This document shows, one piece after another, positions 11,786 to 27,000 of a DNA stretch of 64,000 nucleotides (positions within the stretch are counted from its first letter, which is position 1; each line of letters starts with the position of its first letter). The notes under the pieces are model-generated. The model was not told where the DNA came from. It saw nothing but the letters and a program-made list of their open reading frames with translations, and did not search any database. Source of the stretch: Trichobilharzia regenti (Eukaryota > Platyhelminthes > Trematoda > Strigeidida > Schistosomatidae); NCBI GenBank assembly GCA_944472135.2, contig OX235270.1, positions 138,833,632 through 138,897,631 of the forward strand, given 5' to 3'. Both the position numbers and the translations under genes were made by a program.

Positions 11786-12844
11786 ATCATGAAAAATAAT
11801 TACTGTTGATGCCTCACACGTGAAACGGTGTTTTAGTGACTGTGATTCATTACTTCCAAGAAACCCAGAGTACTTTACAATATACTTCGCATATTCTGAA
11901 AAGTTATTGGCCAACATATGCGATACGACCGTTTACAGACTAACAGAAAGCAGGATTAGGTTGTTAGAGGGAGAAGGTGGTGCTCATTCGCGGAACGTGC
12001 ACGGTTTACTTGTGATGCAAGTGCCCCTCCTCATTTACGATATGAGTTTCCTCAAGTTAATCGATACACCTTACTAGGTGAATACCAACAAGCAGGCCTA
12101 TTGCCTACCATCGATAGACTTATCCAAATTATATTGTGTTTTGTAATTTCAATTCCCCATTGTTATCAACACTTTTTTCCGAAGGTACTGTGCAAGGTAC
12201 TACTACACCCAGTCAAGTTAATCACAAATACAAATACAGTATAGCGTGACATTCAGTAGTGGCTGGCCAAAAGTAATCAATAAAAACCCATCACCTAGGG
12301 ATTTAGCTGCATTTTGACACTACCAAGACTAATTTTTAAAGAACTCACAGAAAGTCGTACGTACACAACTTAACGTTGCTTCCTTAAAATATTACTAAAC
12401 AACATCTCGAGTTTCAAACTAACCACCCGATCTGATTGCATTAAAGACTTTCAATCAATAGCCAGTCAGGCTGCTACCTACAACATAGGGTCCAATATTG
12501 TATATCTTATCTCCACACAAAATTTTGAAGCAATGAGGATATAAAAATCACAGAAAACTTCACGAAAGGAAAGCAAATAGAAAATGCAGCATTAAAACCA
12601 TGGTAATAAAAAACACAAATACTTTCTCACTACTTCGTGACATTTTGAGCGATATTAGCTGGAGTTAAGATACGAAACCCAATAATGTCATTTATAGTCT
12701 CCCACTCGATTCAGACGAACAGATTTTAAACAATATTATATCGCCAACTGTGAACACTAATATTGTTTGGCACCGAACTGTATTTTTAGATGATACTTCA
12801 ATAAGTCTGATATAATTTTCAATTAGAAAGAAAACAAAACTAAC
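11786..12844. other. Unassigned; includes SDHA downstream region
   Basis: This is the sequence beyond the SDHA stop codon on the minus strand. It should contain the SDHA 3' untranslated region and polyadenylation site. I did not find a canonical AATAAA signal at a convincing distance. No other gene is evident; the 85-codon frame at 11820-12077 has no recognisable features. Confidence 0.4.
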
Positions 12845-14993
12845 CTAATATGAACGAAGTTTTGGTGGAACAGTTGGACAGCTTTTAGCATCTAAAGTAG
12901 CATCAATTACAGGACGATATTGTAATTTTACAGCACCAGTGTTAGGATCTTGATAGGATAAAGTGTGTTTTCGCCAATGTTCTTCAAATGGTTTAGCTTT
13001 TTGTCCTTCAATCGGTTTAGAATAGTCATATTCATCTACTCTACTGGCAAAATCTTCACGTGCATGAGCACCGCGCGATTCTTTACGAGCTTCAGCTCCT
13101 ACAATAGTCTGAAATCAATGAAAAAATTAAACGCATACAACGTGTTCCCTTGATCATCTTGTTCTTCTTGCTTCAACGAAGAAAAACTTAAAAATTAAAA
13201 AACAAGCAAGATTAAGCGCCTTTTTTAAAGTTAGTTACAATGATGACAATGTTTACGTGATCGCTTATTGTTCATGTAAACAAACTTTATAAATGCACCT
13301 GATGACCATAACACCATTATACTTCATTGACTCCTAACTAATAGATAGGGAGTGAAGCGGTGGCTGAGCGTGTTGACCACTTCACTTATTTGGGAAACTG
13401 CATACACCAGTGCCAGTGGGTTGATCGCCGAAGAAATCTCAGCAAGGTTAGAGAGGGCTCATGGGAGGGGGCATTTTCCCAATTGCACCATCTATGGCGT
13501 AGACGCGATAACCGGCTGGTTATCGATCAACGAACGTGTGTACTGCACACTACCACCTGTTTAATCCGTCCTCCTTTATGGCTGCCTGTGACAAATGGTC
13601 ATTGAGACATGAAAAGGTCGGTTACCTGTCTTTGATCATGGGTGTCTACATTCTATATCCCGTCTTAGGTGGCATAATAGGGTAAGTGATGGTGAGGTTA
13701 GGCTTCGGTCAAGTGCTAGGTAAGAAGAGAAGGGTGAATCAGTTGATGGGGTTATGAAGCTATATCGATTGAGATGGTCATGTCATGTGTTACGCATGCA
13801 TTCCTAGCTATCCATTGGTCTCATCGACAATGGGCGATTTTAGCTGACATAGGATGGATGGGGTGGGAAAAGAGCCAGTGGTGGTCGAACAAAAACATGG
13901 CTTCCTCGGTCAGTGGAATCCACAACAGTTAGTCTAAGCCAACCTGCCACGTAGGGAGATGTAGACAGCCTGGTTGGTTGGGGTTCTCAGGACAGTAAAA
14001 AGCGATGGTTGGATGGAGACTGTTGGTGATATGGCTCAAAGTTATTCTCATTGATGGCGCAAATGCATACACTCCCTGTGACTTATAATATCCAATAAAA
14101 TTATATCATTCTTTCATATTACTATTTTTATCGCTCACACTTCTGTTTATTATCTTTCTTTTGAATCTCTCTTCACTCTCTTCTCTTGCTTTATGCGCTA
14201 CATGGAGGGGAAGTGGCAACTCGAACTGCTGCACAACTGTGCAAAGTTCTACGCTGAAAGCAGTCAGTCAGTAACACTACTGTAAACACATTGAACTAAT
14301 AGAAAAAACGCAGGATGTGTGTGTGTGTGTGTTGAGGATGTATTTAAAGAAGACTATTACAGCAATAAGTCAAACTGTACTATTCAGCGTAGGAAAACAT
14401 GTCTGTTTACTACCGTAAATTATGACCTGAGTAAAATTTCGCGTTGGTCCATCGACAGCACACTTGGATATAATCTCTATATCTATGACGTCCAAGCACC
14501 ATATTATAAAACTCCTAAATACGTGATTAGACTAGCCGAAGTAGATTATAAAACCACTAATACACGTGTGTCTGTGGCCAAGTACATATGACAGTGAAGA
14601 ACTGATTGACATTCCGAACTGTAAAGATGAATCTTGAAATCCCAGATTCAGACTAAGATCTTTTCAAACTGAGTTTTTCAACAACTTCTGATGAATGTAA
14701 GAGGATTGCTAAGGAATCTAATAACTTGTTTCCTGATATGATCATTCTTTTACTGTAGGATTCATTAGAAAAAATAAACATATAAACATGTATGATGAGA
14801 GGTGGTTAAAACTGAAATCAACACTTAAAGACATTGGCTGCAGAAGTAGGACGTTTTGTACTTCAAATTTAGATTTATCTTGTTGTATGGACATGGTGTG
14901 TTGGATAATCTGCAACCTCATCCAAGCAATCAGATTAACTTCAACGTTAAACTAGCCTGAATCTGTGCTGCTTTATCTATCTATCTATCTATC

Positions 14994-15085
<92 letters not shown>

Positions 15086-18000
15086 AGGGGTAGAGACCTA
15101 TGATTTCAAATTAACGCTATCCAGTTGCCCAAACTAAAGCAGGACACTCCAAATCAGCTGGATGAGGCAAGCAATACGCATCAACACAATTCAGATAAAC
15201 CGTAAAAAATCAATTATCACAGTACTTTAAATGATAAGATTATTTTTTCTGAATATACACTTACCTGTAAAGCGTTCAACATTAAATTTTGTAATTCTAA
15301 GGCCTCCATTAAATCACTATTCCATATTTTACTTCGATCGCTAAGTTTTAAATTATTCATTCGAGTGGTGTACAATTCATACATTTTCTTACAGCCTGCT
15401 TGTAGTGTTGGACCATCACGGAATACTGCTGCATACTCTTGCATTGTACGTTGCATTTCTAATCGAACCTAAATGTATTTGACAAAGAATAATTCAATGC
15501 ATGTATTAGCAATTGCATCAATGAATACTGAATAAGGATCGCTTTACAGAATTTTATAACTAACATTTATTGTAAAGTAGTGGAAAGGCCTTAATAGATA
15601 TCACACAAATAATCAGTGTAGAATACTATTACTGAGATGTTTATGCAGAATTTAACCTCGCCAGATTACTAGCTTGCTAGTTTTCTAGCCGGTCCCAAGC
15701 CCGGGTAAAGAGGGAGGGTTGGGACGTGGTGCTAGCAACTCCACGGCCGTAAAACAACCAAATCGCTACAGAAACTTCAACGAATAAATATATTAAAAAT
15801 ACTAAAAACATAAGCAATAGCCTTACTTTTCGCTGGAATCGGGGAAGTGAAATGACGTAGGCTGATGAAAGCCTTCGGGAAGCCAGTCAGCCGATGTGCC
15901 TTCTTTCGATGAAAGCAAAAGTAAGGATGGGTACCTGGAATGTTCGTACAATGTACGAAACTGGAAAGGCTGTCCAGATAGCCGCTGAAATGAGAAGGTA
16001 CAGAATAGAAGTGTTGGGAATCTGCGAGAGCAGATGGAACGGAGCTGGAAGGTGCCAACTACCTACTGGAGAGACAATAATCTATTCCGGCCTCCCAGAT
16101 GACAACCACGAGCACACCGAGGCAGTGGCTATCATGATGTCACCAACAGCAACCAAAGCTCTCATGCAGTGGGAACCAATCTCCTCCAGGATAATCACAG
16201 CCAGGTTCAACTCAAAAGGAAGGAAAGTTACAGTCATTCAATGTTATGCGCCTACAAACGTCTCAGAACAAGAGAAGAAGGAGGCTTTCTACAGACAACT
16301 ACAAGCAATAATGGACAACGTCCCAAATGGCGATATCAAAATCCTGATGGGCGACATGAATGCGAAGCTGGGAGGAGACAACACAGGAAGAGAACTCACC
16401 ATGGGTCGTGAGGCCCTTGGCGAAATGAACGACACCGGTGAACTCTTCTCAGACTTCTGCGTCTTCGATGATTTGGTGATTGGTGGCAGTGTGTTCAAAC
16501 ACAAGGATATACACAAGACGACATGGATTTCATCAGATGGACACACCAAAAACCAGATAGACCTCATTTCAATCTCAAGGAAACGGAGACGGAGCCTCCT
16601 GGACACAAGATCGAGAAGAGGATAAGATGTGGGTTCAGACCACTATCTAGTACAAGGGACTTTCAAGGTGAAACTAAAAGCCTCGAGGATAGCTGGAGAT
16701 AGGCCACAATGCAAGTTCAACACTCAATTACTGAAGGACACAACCACAAAAGACACGTTCACTGCAACTGTCAGAGCAAAGCAGGAAACACTACGCGACA
16801 GCACTGAAGAATCATGCGTGGAAGAACATTGGAAGTCTCTGAAGGTGATTTTCAACGAAACGTGTTCAACTGATCTAGGAAGAAAGAAGAGACAAGACAA
16901 GGAATGGCTACCAACGGACACTTGGAAATTAATAGAAGAGAGGAGAATGGTGAAAGAAAAAATGATTCAAAGCAAAGACGGATAGGAGAAGGAGACGATG
17001 AGCTCAACTTACAAAGCATTGGACAAAGAAGTGAAGAAGAGTGCTAGGAAGGACAAAGGACGATTCTACGACAATTTGGCCACTGAAGCTGAGAAGGCAG
17101 CAGGTAAAAGGGACCTGAGGACACTATATCAGATAAACAAATCTCTATCCGGGAAGAGATCAACACAAGCGAAACTTATAAAAGACAGCCAAGGGAAGCC
17201 CATTACCAAGGAAGAAAAACAGATTAAACAATGGGCGGATCACTTCAAAGGACTCTTGAACCGACCATCACCTGCAACCCGTCCAGAAATACCAACAACA
17301 GCGCACACACAACTGCAAGTTGACACCAATCCTCCAACGAGAGCTGAAGTCTTGAACGCAGTCAAACTTCTGAAAGCTGGAAAAGCAGCTAGACCAGATG
17401 GAATACCCCCTGAAGCACTAAAAGCGGACCCAAAGACTACAGAAGATATGCTGACTCCATTATTGCAAAAGGTCTGGAAGGAGGGAAAGGTGCCTACTGA
17501 CTGGAGGAAAGGTTACCTCGTGAAACTACTAAAGAAGGGCGACTTATGCGTCACTCTGCAAGAACTGACGAGGAATCATGCCCCTATCGACGCCAAGTAA
17601 AATCCTGAGTCACATCATCCTGGAGGGAATAAATGACGCACTGGATACACAACTCCGACCAGAACAAGCTGGATTCAGGAAAGGCAAATCATGTACTGAC
17701 CAAATTGCAACTCTACGAATCATCATCACAGAACAAAGCATGGAATGGCAATCAAACCTCTACCTCAAATTTATAGACTTTGAGAAGGCCTTCGACAGCG
17801 TTGATCGTGAAGTAATTTGGAAACTACTCGAGTACTATGGCGTACCCCAAATATTCATCAACCTTATTCAACAGCTGTACGACATCGGAACATGTCAAGT
17901 GAATCACAACCGAAAACTCAGCGAGACGTTTGGAATAAACACAGGAGTCAGACAAGGGTGCTTATTATCATCAATGATATTCCTAATTGTGGTGGACTGG

Positions 18001-21000
18001 ATTATGCGTCAGACTGTGGGAAACGAGAAGACAGGAATATCCTGGACCGACGCGAAGAACCTAGAAGACCTGGATTTCGCACGTGGATGATTTATCTTTG
18101 ATGTCACACAAAATCGAAGACCTGCAAGCGAAAACCGACAAACTGGTCGAAGAAGCAGCCGGTGAAGACAGGACTCCAAGTGAACATAGACAAGGCGGAG
18201 GTGTTGAAAATAACCAACCAACAACAACAGCAGCAACATCCAGCGTTAATCACCATCAACGGGAGAGATTTGAAAGAGGTTACTTCATTCAATTATCTAG
18301 GGAGCATTGTCTCAACTACAGGAGGAGGAACAGACGAGGATGTCAAATCGAGATTCGGGAAGGCGAGAAACACATTCATCAACCTGAAACCAATCTGGAA
18401 ATCTTCGTCACTCAGCAACAACAAATTCGGATCCTCAATACAAACGTCAGGTCAGTCAGTTCTTCTATACGGATCAGAAACTTCGCGGGCGGGGCACAAA
18501 GAATATTTCCAAAAGGCTGCAGACCTTTATTAACAACTGTCTTCGCTCAATACTGAAGATCAGATGGCCGGACAGAATCACCAACAAGGAACTATGGGAA
18601 CAAACAAAACAAAAACCAATCGCCCAATAAATATGCAGGAGAAAGTGGAGATGGATCGGACACTCGCTGAGGAAACCGCTGGGTGACATCGCGCGTCAAG
18701 CCCTCGAGTGGAACCCGAAAGGGAAGCGGCGAGTGTGACGTCAGTGCAAGGGTGACATGGAGGAGAAAGGAGTTGAAAGAGTATGGACTAACATGGATGC
18801 AGATGAAAAGTACAGCAGAAGGAAGACAGAAGCAAGTGGAGACGTGCAGTTGAAGCCCTATGTTCCACTAGGAATCCAAGGGAGCAATAATAATAATTAT
18901 GCAGAATTAAAAATTGCCACTGCCGAAAAGGCATTGTTCAAACTGCTCTATCTCAAGTCTTTCAAGTCATGTGCTTTTGAAAATGTTACAGTGAGAAGCA
19001 TACATTGCAGGTACATTATAATACCAATAAGAAATATTTTCCAATGTTCAAGCATGAATGCAACTCAATAAGCACAAGCAGTTTCGTATGGCAGACAGCG
19101 AGTCATAACTACCACCTGAATCGAGAGAGAGACAACAGGGTTTGAACGGTAATCTGGTGGATAAAAGCCAATCAGTAAGCAATATTTTTTTTTCAAAAAC
19201 AAAACAGGGAAAATTCATTGAAAGTAACAACAAACTGGATTCTTAGGAAATGTATTAGCAGTTGAGGATACCGCAGTATTCTCTCGTTTATTACTTAATG
19301 CCTTTTGCTCTTTGATCCTATTTATTGTTTCACATTGCTTTTTGTTCTTAATTAGATCTTATTCAGGCTTTACTCCAATGCACATAGTACTTATATAAAA
19401 AATTCCAACAAATGAAGGTAATGCCATAGGTACATACACAAATGTCGCTTCCAATAAAACACTCATCTGGATGCCCATGATGGTGTAGGCTGTGTTTGGC
19501 CCATTCACAAATTTCATTAAATTTACTATAATATCTACATTTTGCATCCAGTCTACTGTTTACCAACATACATTTATCACCTAAATATGAATTCTAACAG
19601 AATCATTTACTCTCGTAACTTTATTAATCATTTACGACCAAATGACTTTCATATTCCAAAGAAACCAAGGAGGAAACATCGTAGTGGTTGGCAGAGAGCT
19701 CTCAAACGTACACCAATACACTTAACTACGGTCCCCGTCATAATGAACACAAACTGTCGCTCTCTGCCAAACAAGATAATGTACCTACAATCCTTGATGT
19801 CAACTGATACGTATCATAACACCGCCATAATCACATTACAAGAAACGTGGTTGCATGAACTGTATGATGACAACCTTATCTCACTAAAGGACTTTATTTT
19901 ATTTCGTCAAGACCGTCAATGTTGTAATAAGAAAAATGGTGGTGGCGTTGCAACTTTTATTCACTCCAAATGGTCTGTCTCAAATAACGTCTGCTTCACC
20001 TTCTCAAATGACTTCATTGACTGTATTACTGTCAAATGTCGCCCCAAACATCTCCCCAAATATAAACAAATCTATATTACAAACATGTACATTTCTCCTA
20101 GCTGCTCTCCATCTGATCTATCTAATTTTGCTGATGAATTCACCATGTTTGCTGCTGCCAACTTCGACAACTCTCTATCCGTTATTACTGGAGACTTCAA
20201 CACCTCAGATTGCTCCTTTCTTGAAGCTCTTGGTCACACAAACATAGTCAAATTTCCCACTCGACTTGACAAAACACTCGATGTAGTTTTTACTAATGAC
20301 GAAGGAGTATATGAAACACGTAGACGTTCACCGATACTTAACTCCGATCACTGCATTGTCCGCGTTTTGCCAAAAATATACAGCAAAACACATATTAAAA
20401 TCTTCTCACACCTGTCTACGATAGCACAACAAAGAAGCTACACATCTGACAACCTACTCAATCTAAGATGCATGTTAAAAGATACCAACTGGGATCTATT
20501 CTATGAAAGTACATTAGATGACTCAATCACCAATATAATGGATTATCTTAAGTTCTGCCTCGACATATGCTGTCCCAAACAAACACTGTTCAAACGCCTC
20601 GACCGCTTCTCGTCTCCCCATCTCAAACAACTTCGCAGGCAAAAAGAAATGTTATATAAATGCAAAGACAAGTTAGGACTTAAAAAGATTAATGCTCAAA
20701 TCAAATCTGAAATCAAAAATCTTAATGCTATCTATAACCAAACACTTTTATCATGCAAATCTCCTATCAGCATGTGGAAATTTTTCAATGAAATTACTGG
20801 CAATAGTAAGCGATGTAATGTTTTTCCCTCTTGTGATGTTAATGCTCTTAATCTGTCTTTTATACGCTCTCCTTCTACTATAACCACTTCTAACGTTACT
20901 AATCTTGTAGCTGATAACTTCCAGGACTTTAATACTCTCGATGTTTTGAAATGTCTTAAAACTCTTAAGCCCTCACATAGTCTTGGCCCTGATGGCATAC

Positions 21001-24000
21001 CTGCATATGTTCTAAAACAATGTGCAGATGCTTTATGCTTTCCTCTAACTAATATCCTAAATGCTTCTTTCTCCGAAAACGTTGTACCTGTTCCATGGAA
21101 AGACATTAAAATAGTCCCTGTCCCTAAACCTGGCAATAGCAAGAACGTAAAGTTCAGACCCATTGCCATCACTTCCCCGTTTCTAAAGCTCATGGAAAAA
21201 CTAGTACTTCTTAAACTCGAACCCTCCCTTAAAAGCTTCGAAGACCCCAAACAATTTGCCTACAGACAGGGTAGGAGTACTTTAGACGCTGCAGCCGTCT
21301 TACACAACAGTATTGTCTCATCATTAGACAAAGGTGCCAAATATGTCCGCTGCACGTTTCTTGACTTCACTTCTGCTTTCGACTCTGTACCTAGATGTCT
21401 CTTGCTAAATAAGCTCTCCATGACACAAACCGAGTCCTGGGTCACTAACTGGTTGCATTCCTACTTTTCAAACAGAATGCAGTACACCGTATACAAAGGC
21501 GAATCCTCCTCTGCTGTGCTCACTGAAGCTGGTGTCCCCCAAGGTGCTGTACTCTCCCCACTTCTCTTTTCATTCTTCCTACATGACCTACCATCTTCAA
21601 ATGACATTAACTTTGTCAAATATGCTGATGACCTAACTGTATCTTTACCTGTCAAATGTCAAAGTGACTGCTCTAAACTAAATGGCTTCTTATCAGAAAT
21701 CAGCCAATGGTCCAAGGAAAACGGTCTCACCTTAAACCCCTCCAAATGCCAAACAGTTAATTTCACCTTTAGGCACAAATCTGACCTAAACAAACTGGTT
21801 AGCACTCACGAGGTGTGCAACATAGATGGCACTGAAATTGAAACCAAGTCGGAAATTAAATACCTAGGCGTCACTCTATCTTCTGATCTTTCCTGGTCGT
21901 CTCATATCTTGACGATTTCCAAGAAAATATTCCGTCTTACCTTCTACATCAAGAAGTTAAGACATTCTGGTGTAACCCAACCCTTACTCCTACAATTTGT
22001 TAACTCCCGTATTCTGCCTATTATTCTCTATTGTTCCCCCTTAGTCTTTCCTGGGCTATTGAAGAAAGACTATACCTTATTACGTAGGATGTTAAAGGTT
22101 GTCAGCAGGGTAAGCAGTTTGCCACTTAGCCAGCTTGTTAATATTCTGGTGGACAGGCACATGGACTCATGTGAAAAATGGGCGAAATCCATTTTATCTG
22201 ACTCACAACACCCTCTACATTCACAACTCTCCCCATGTATCTCTTCAGGGAAAACCAGAAGCCTATATAGGAAACTATATGCCCGCACTAGTAAGTACAA
22301 AAACTCATCCATACCCTACCTAGCTCGTGTTCTGTGCGATAAAGAAAGCATTAGGCGTGAAACCTTTAACTTATTAAATAGTCAGTAGAACAAATGGATC
22401 TCGTCTTTCCAACTCACATCATTTACAGGTACAACGTTTTCTCTCTACCTTTTTTTTGTTATGTGTTGTTTTGTTTCTCTTTTCCTTGCAAACTCTACTT
22501 AAAACATTCTTGTTCGTTCTTTCACACTCTGTATATCTCGACCATTTTGCTATCGCTTACGCCAGTAAATATGCTAGTAGTATCTACTTTTCTAACACCT
22601 TCAAACACTGTTTAAATTTTGGCTTTGCTACCGACATGCTAATATGTTGTTGTCAAAACTGACTGAGATAACCTTAATCTATGTAGAACTATATTTATTG
22701 TTAATGTAATAACTGGATGCAATATTGTAGTAAAATGCTGAGAATTCCATTCTGTATCACAAGTACTGATTTGGAATAAAGCTTATCTTATCTAATTTCA
22801 AACAGATTGACGTTAGAAAACTAGTTCAATCTACTACTACTACTACTGCAGCTAAATTTCTATTCCGTCTGGATTTACGTATTCACGAATATTTAATGCA
22901 CTTGGAGGATGCCATGAAGATGCTGAACCAAGTCACTTGCAGATCAGAGGGTGTTCCTCACAGCCTCTTGCAACACCTTGATTTTAATCAGCCCATTCAA
23001 GTGAAAAGTATGGTGATGTGAGTCAGTTTGTTAGATATCAAGTCAAATAGTGCATGAGTATGTGAGGGATTCCACGTCTGAAAGTCACAAACTCATCGAA
23101 AGATAGCAGTAACCGATATACCTAGCAAGTTTTAGAAACTATTCCGCCTCATTCAAGTCACTGGCGGACAGTAGAAAGGCGTCAGTCACGCACGTATTTC
23201 GTCAATTATGAGCCCATAGAGATGCCTTGCAAGCTGGCCACCACAGCCATTGAGGAACTCTTTAACTGAGATGTCCTAAGATGTCACTGTCCAATATTCT
23301 CAGTCACACTGATCCACGACCAGTTAGCACAGATTCACCTAACAAATCGAAGGTCCAGGATGAACTCCAATTACCCATGTGCTGTAAAACATTCACTCAA
23401 CCTACACTGCTTATATGAGACCTTCTCCGAAGATGTTAGCGAGACTCTAGTTAGGGAACTCATCAAATTATTTCAGAACGTATGGGAATTGAGTGTCTCA
23501 TCAATATGGAATGAGGCCATCATCGTGTTTACCTTTCACAAAGACCTACATAATGCATGTAGAAATCGCCGATAGATAAATTTGTCACTAGGAGTGTCAA
23601 AACTACTGACTGCCATCGTTCTTCTCAGACTTCGTAATGTAAAATTAATTCACGGAGACTATAAATACATCTATTTTATGTTCAGTATCTGAGTGTCTAG
23701 AATACTATCACGATTATTGTAGGTGGGAAATGGTTGTATTCGTTTGTATTATGCGTGTATTCTACGCTTTGGAGAGGTGATTTCTTTTTTGATGTTTGAC
23801 AAGGAAAGGTGTTTGCAAGATGTTGCTGTCAGCATTCTCAATGCTCCATACAAAAACCCTACAGGTAGAGTGGGCACATACTACTAGCTATTACCACCCC
23901 TTTTAACCAGCAATGAAAGTGCATAAAGTCGCGCCATTTTACTACCTCTGCCTAGACTTGCCATCAATCACATTTCAGGCATGAACGAAGGCTGATTTAA

Positions 24001-27000
24001 ACCTCCTGTTTGTAGAAAGACTGGGCGATTTTGAGTAAACAGACAATACCATCTTAGAGTGCTATACCATACAGGTTTGTTTTCTGTTTATCAGCCACAG
24101 ACTGGTTGGAGTAGGTGGAGGAGTGGACGTCTCATCACATGACGCTGTAGTTTGAAGGACAGTCAAGTTGAGTTGTCATCTGTCGGGTGACTCGGGACGT
24201 TAGCAGATATGACTCAGAACCAATATCAATAAAAAAACATTCAAAAGTTTCATAGTTTCCTTCACTCCCTAAGGTTTTCTTGAGTTAACTTCACAAATAT
24301 ATTCACTTGTTACATTCTCCTGGTCAGCTACTTTATTTCTCATTTCACTATACTATTGTTGAATTATTTTATGTGGAGCTTTTCTTGGAACCAATACTGT
24401 GTCACGTTTTTTCTCAGAATAATAATCCAAAAATAGTAAAAATAATCCTTAAACTCTGAAGGTCTCTACTGTTTTGCCTAATGGAAGAGGAATGAGGTGA
24501 AATTTATTGTTTAAGTTCCCCTTGTGAGGTCCACTTAAAACATCAAGAAGTTACAAACTGAAAACAAATCATTATCAAGTACTAAAATATTAGCATGGAC
24601 ATACTTGTGCTACTGGGAACTCTCCATTGGCTGTTCTAAGTTTCTCGTAGTTAGCGATCGAAGCTTCTCCAGCATCTGGATTTAATTCTGGACCAGAATC
24701 TCCGGGTTTGTGTTTTGAAGCGATATCCAATGCACATGCACGACCAAACACAACTATATCAAGCAGTGAATTTGCGCCCAGTCTGTTGGCACCATGAACT
24801 GAAGCACAAGCAGCTTCACCAGCAGCATACAATCCGGGAACAACTTTATCTTTCTTAGCAACAGGATCATACGTCAACACCTGTAATGAAATAAATTAAG
24901 CATATGGGAACACTTACATATCTTGTGTGATCATAAACAGAATTTTCGAAATAGGCTGACACATCACATAATGGATGATAGAAAGCGAAAGGAAACCTCA
25001 AGTGAAGCACAATCTGTACTGGCAATATCCAGAATATCAGACTGCAGCTTTGTAGGCTGAGTTATGAGACATAACTGTTAACCAAGCTTTTGTCAATAAA
25101 CTAGGTAATTACCAACTCTAAACTTGGGAAAATATTTCAGTTGAACTACTACCTTCTACAGAAGACTACTCTTTGAAGACAGGAGTGAATTGTTGTTGCA
25201 ATAGCTAGCATCTTTTTAAATTTACTTTAATAGACATTGACTTTGTTCCTTATGAAATGGTTGTTAATTTATAGAGTGAAGTGCTACTAGATCTGTAGTT
25301 GGTTCGCTAATCTGTATTACTAATAGTAGCTTTAAGCACACGAATGTGAGACCATATCCCGTTTAAGACAATGTTTATACATGTTATACGAGCTAGAAAA
25401 TTAGTCTCTTGAGACCTACTTCTCTGTAAATTGACTGAGTAGTGACCAAATTCAATATATGATGCTGCACTTGCAAACACTTAGCAGTATAGTTACAGTT
25501 GGGGTTTTTTAAGCGACTTTATCGGGAATGATGCAGATTTACAGCCTTTGACGAGGCTAATTATGAACTAATGGCTTTAACTCACATTAATATGTGTGTG
25601 GTAATAAGTAATTCCATATTAGTTTGTTTATTAGATATATCATACAAAGAGACAGTATTATTTACTGGATGACGTTTCGAACAAAATTTATTCATAATCA
25701 TATCGATTATAATAGCACGACTTTGAAACTTAGCTTTAATTTGTGCTACTAACGTAGATATAGCTTTCAAGAGATATAATTTGAAATCCAACACATGGTT
25801 GTATCCAATCATGAAGTTGCACTGCATAACAACTTAGAGAAAAGGTGTGGCTAATGTAAAAGGAGGAAACAGTCTGTATCAAACGCTGCAGTTTCACAGG
25901 CTGCGATTTACCTACATAACGTATATGTCCTAATTTGATAACAAGACTATGATGAGTGGTGTTACAATGAAAGCAACTAAGTAGGTAATAATAATAATAA
26001 TGGATAAACTACACAAAAGAAAACAACGTTCCCAGGTACGGAAACACAACATGAAATGTTCCAATGAAGATTAAAAGGGAGTACTGGTCGAGGACAATTA
26101 CTTTCTCGCTTTATTTCAAACTCTTGTTCGCACCAACTTCCTGTAGACTACGGCAAAACATATTCCCCGACTTATGCCATTTGTAAAAGACAGACGATTC
26201 AATATAGTACAGTATAGGTTACCACACTTTAAAAAAAACATGATTTCAGTGCAGTAAATTTTTCGGTGTGATACATAAACCAGATATCTAGACCGAACAA
26301 GCTGGTAAAGGGTCTTTCACATCTGAATAGTAACTGCGTCGCTACGTATTTCTTCAGAGTTCATACTATTTCTTTGATTTGGTACGTAGCAATGCAGATT
26401 CATTTGTGATAAAATACCAACTTATCAAAAGGTAGATGGAAATATAACGTTCCAAGGCAAGCAGGATCTCGTGAATTTTATTAAATTGGCTTTATCTTAA
26501 TAAAGACCAGCCGCAGTTCTATGAATGCTGGGCTTTGAAAGTTAATCAGAAAACTCAAGTTTTTGAAATCTCGACACTGCCAAATATATCATATCAATCT
26601 CAATTTCACAAGTTATCTAGGTGATTGAAAATGACATCGTTGAGAAGATATGGATCGAGACGAAATCGTTAGTTAACACCGACAACTAAGCACTTTACAT
26701 TTGCTTCTTTTCCTCACGATTTAGTCTGACTCCCAATTTCGTCTTCAAATTGTGGAAGTTGTGTTGCGCGACTATGGCTTTCCTAAACTAGTAATCCCTG
26801 TATGTATTATACTTTGTCCTTATATGCCACAACATTTTGAAAAAATAGAGATTTGTGGATCAGGTGAATGATTTTTATTTAGTTGTGTGGGCTTAACTGA
26901 AAAGATTTCTTGGTTCTCCTAGACAAAATCTTTAGCGCAAGCTTTAACACGAAGTGAACTTAATAGAATCACATGTCAATAAAAACGACCTATAAAGATG

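Larger units (their letters stand above)
19542..22793 (+). mobile_element. CR1-like non-LTR retrotransposon with intact EN-RT frame
   Basis: One long frame (19542-22388) is followed by a ~400-bp 3' untranslated region with AATAAA at 22775 and a terminus made of repeated CTTAT (gcttatcttatct, ending 22793). A short tandem repeat instead of a poly(A) tail is typical of the CR1 group. The 5' end is not resolved. A decayed relative lies at 43840-45080. The insertion is antisense within SDHA intron 4. Confidence 0.8.

Noticed and set aside
20732..21250. Minus-strand frame of 172 codons
   Set aside because: It is the antisense shadow of the CR1-like ORF; its translation has no recognisable motif.
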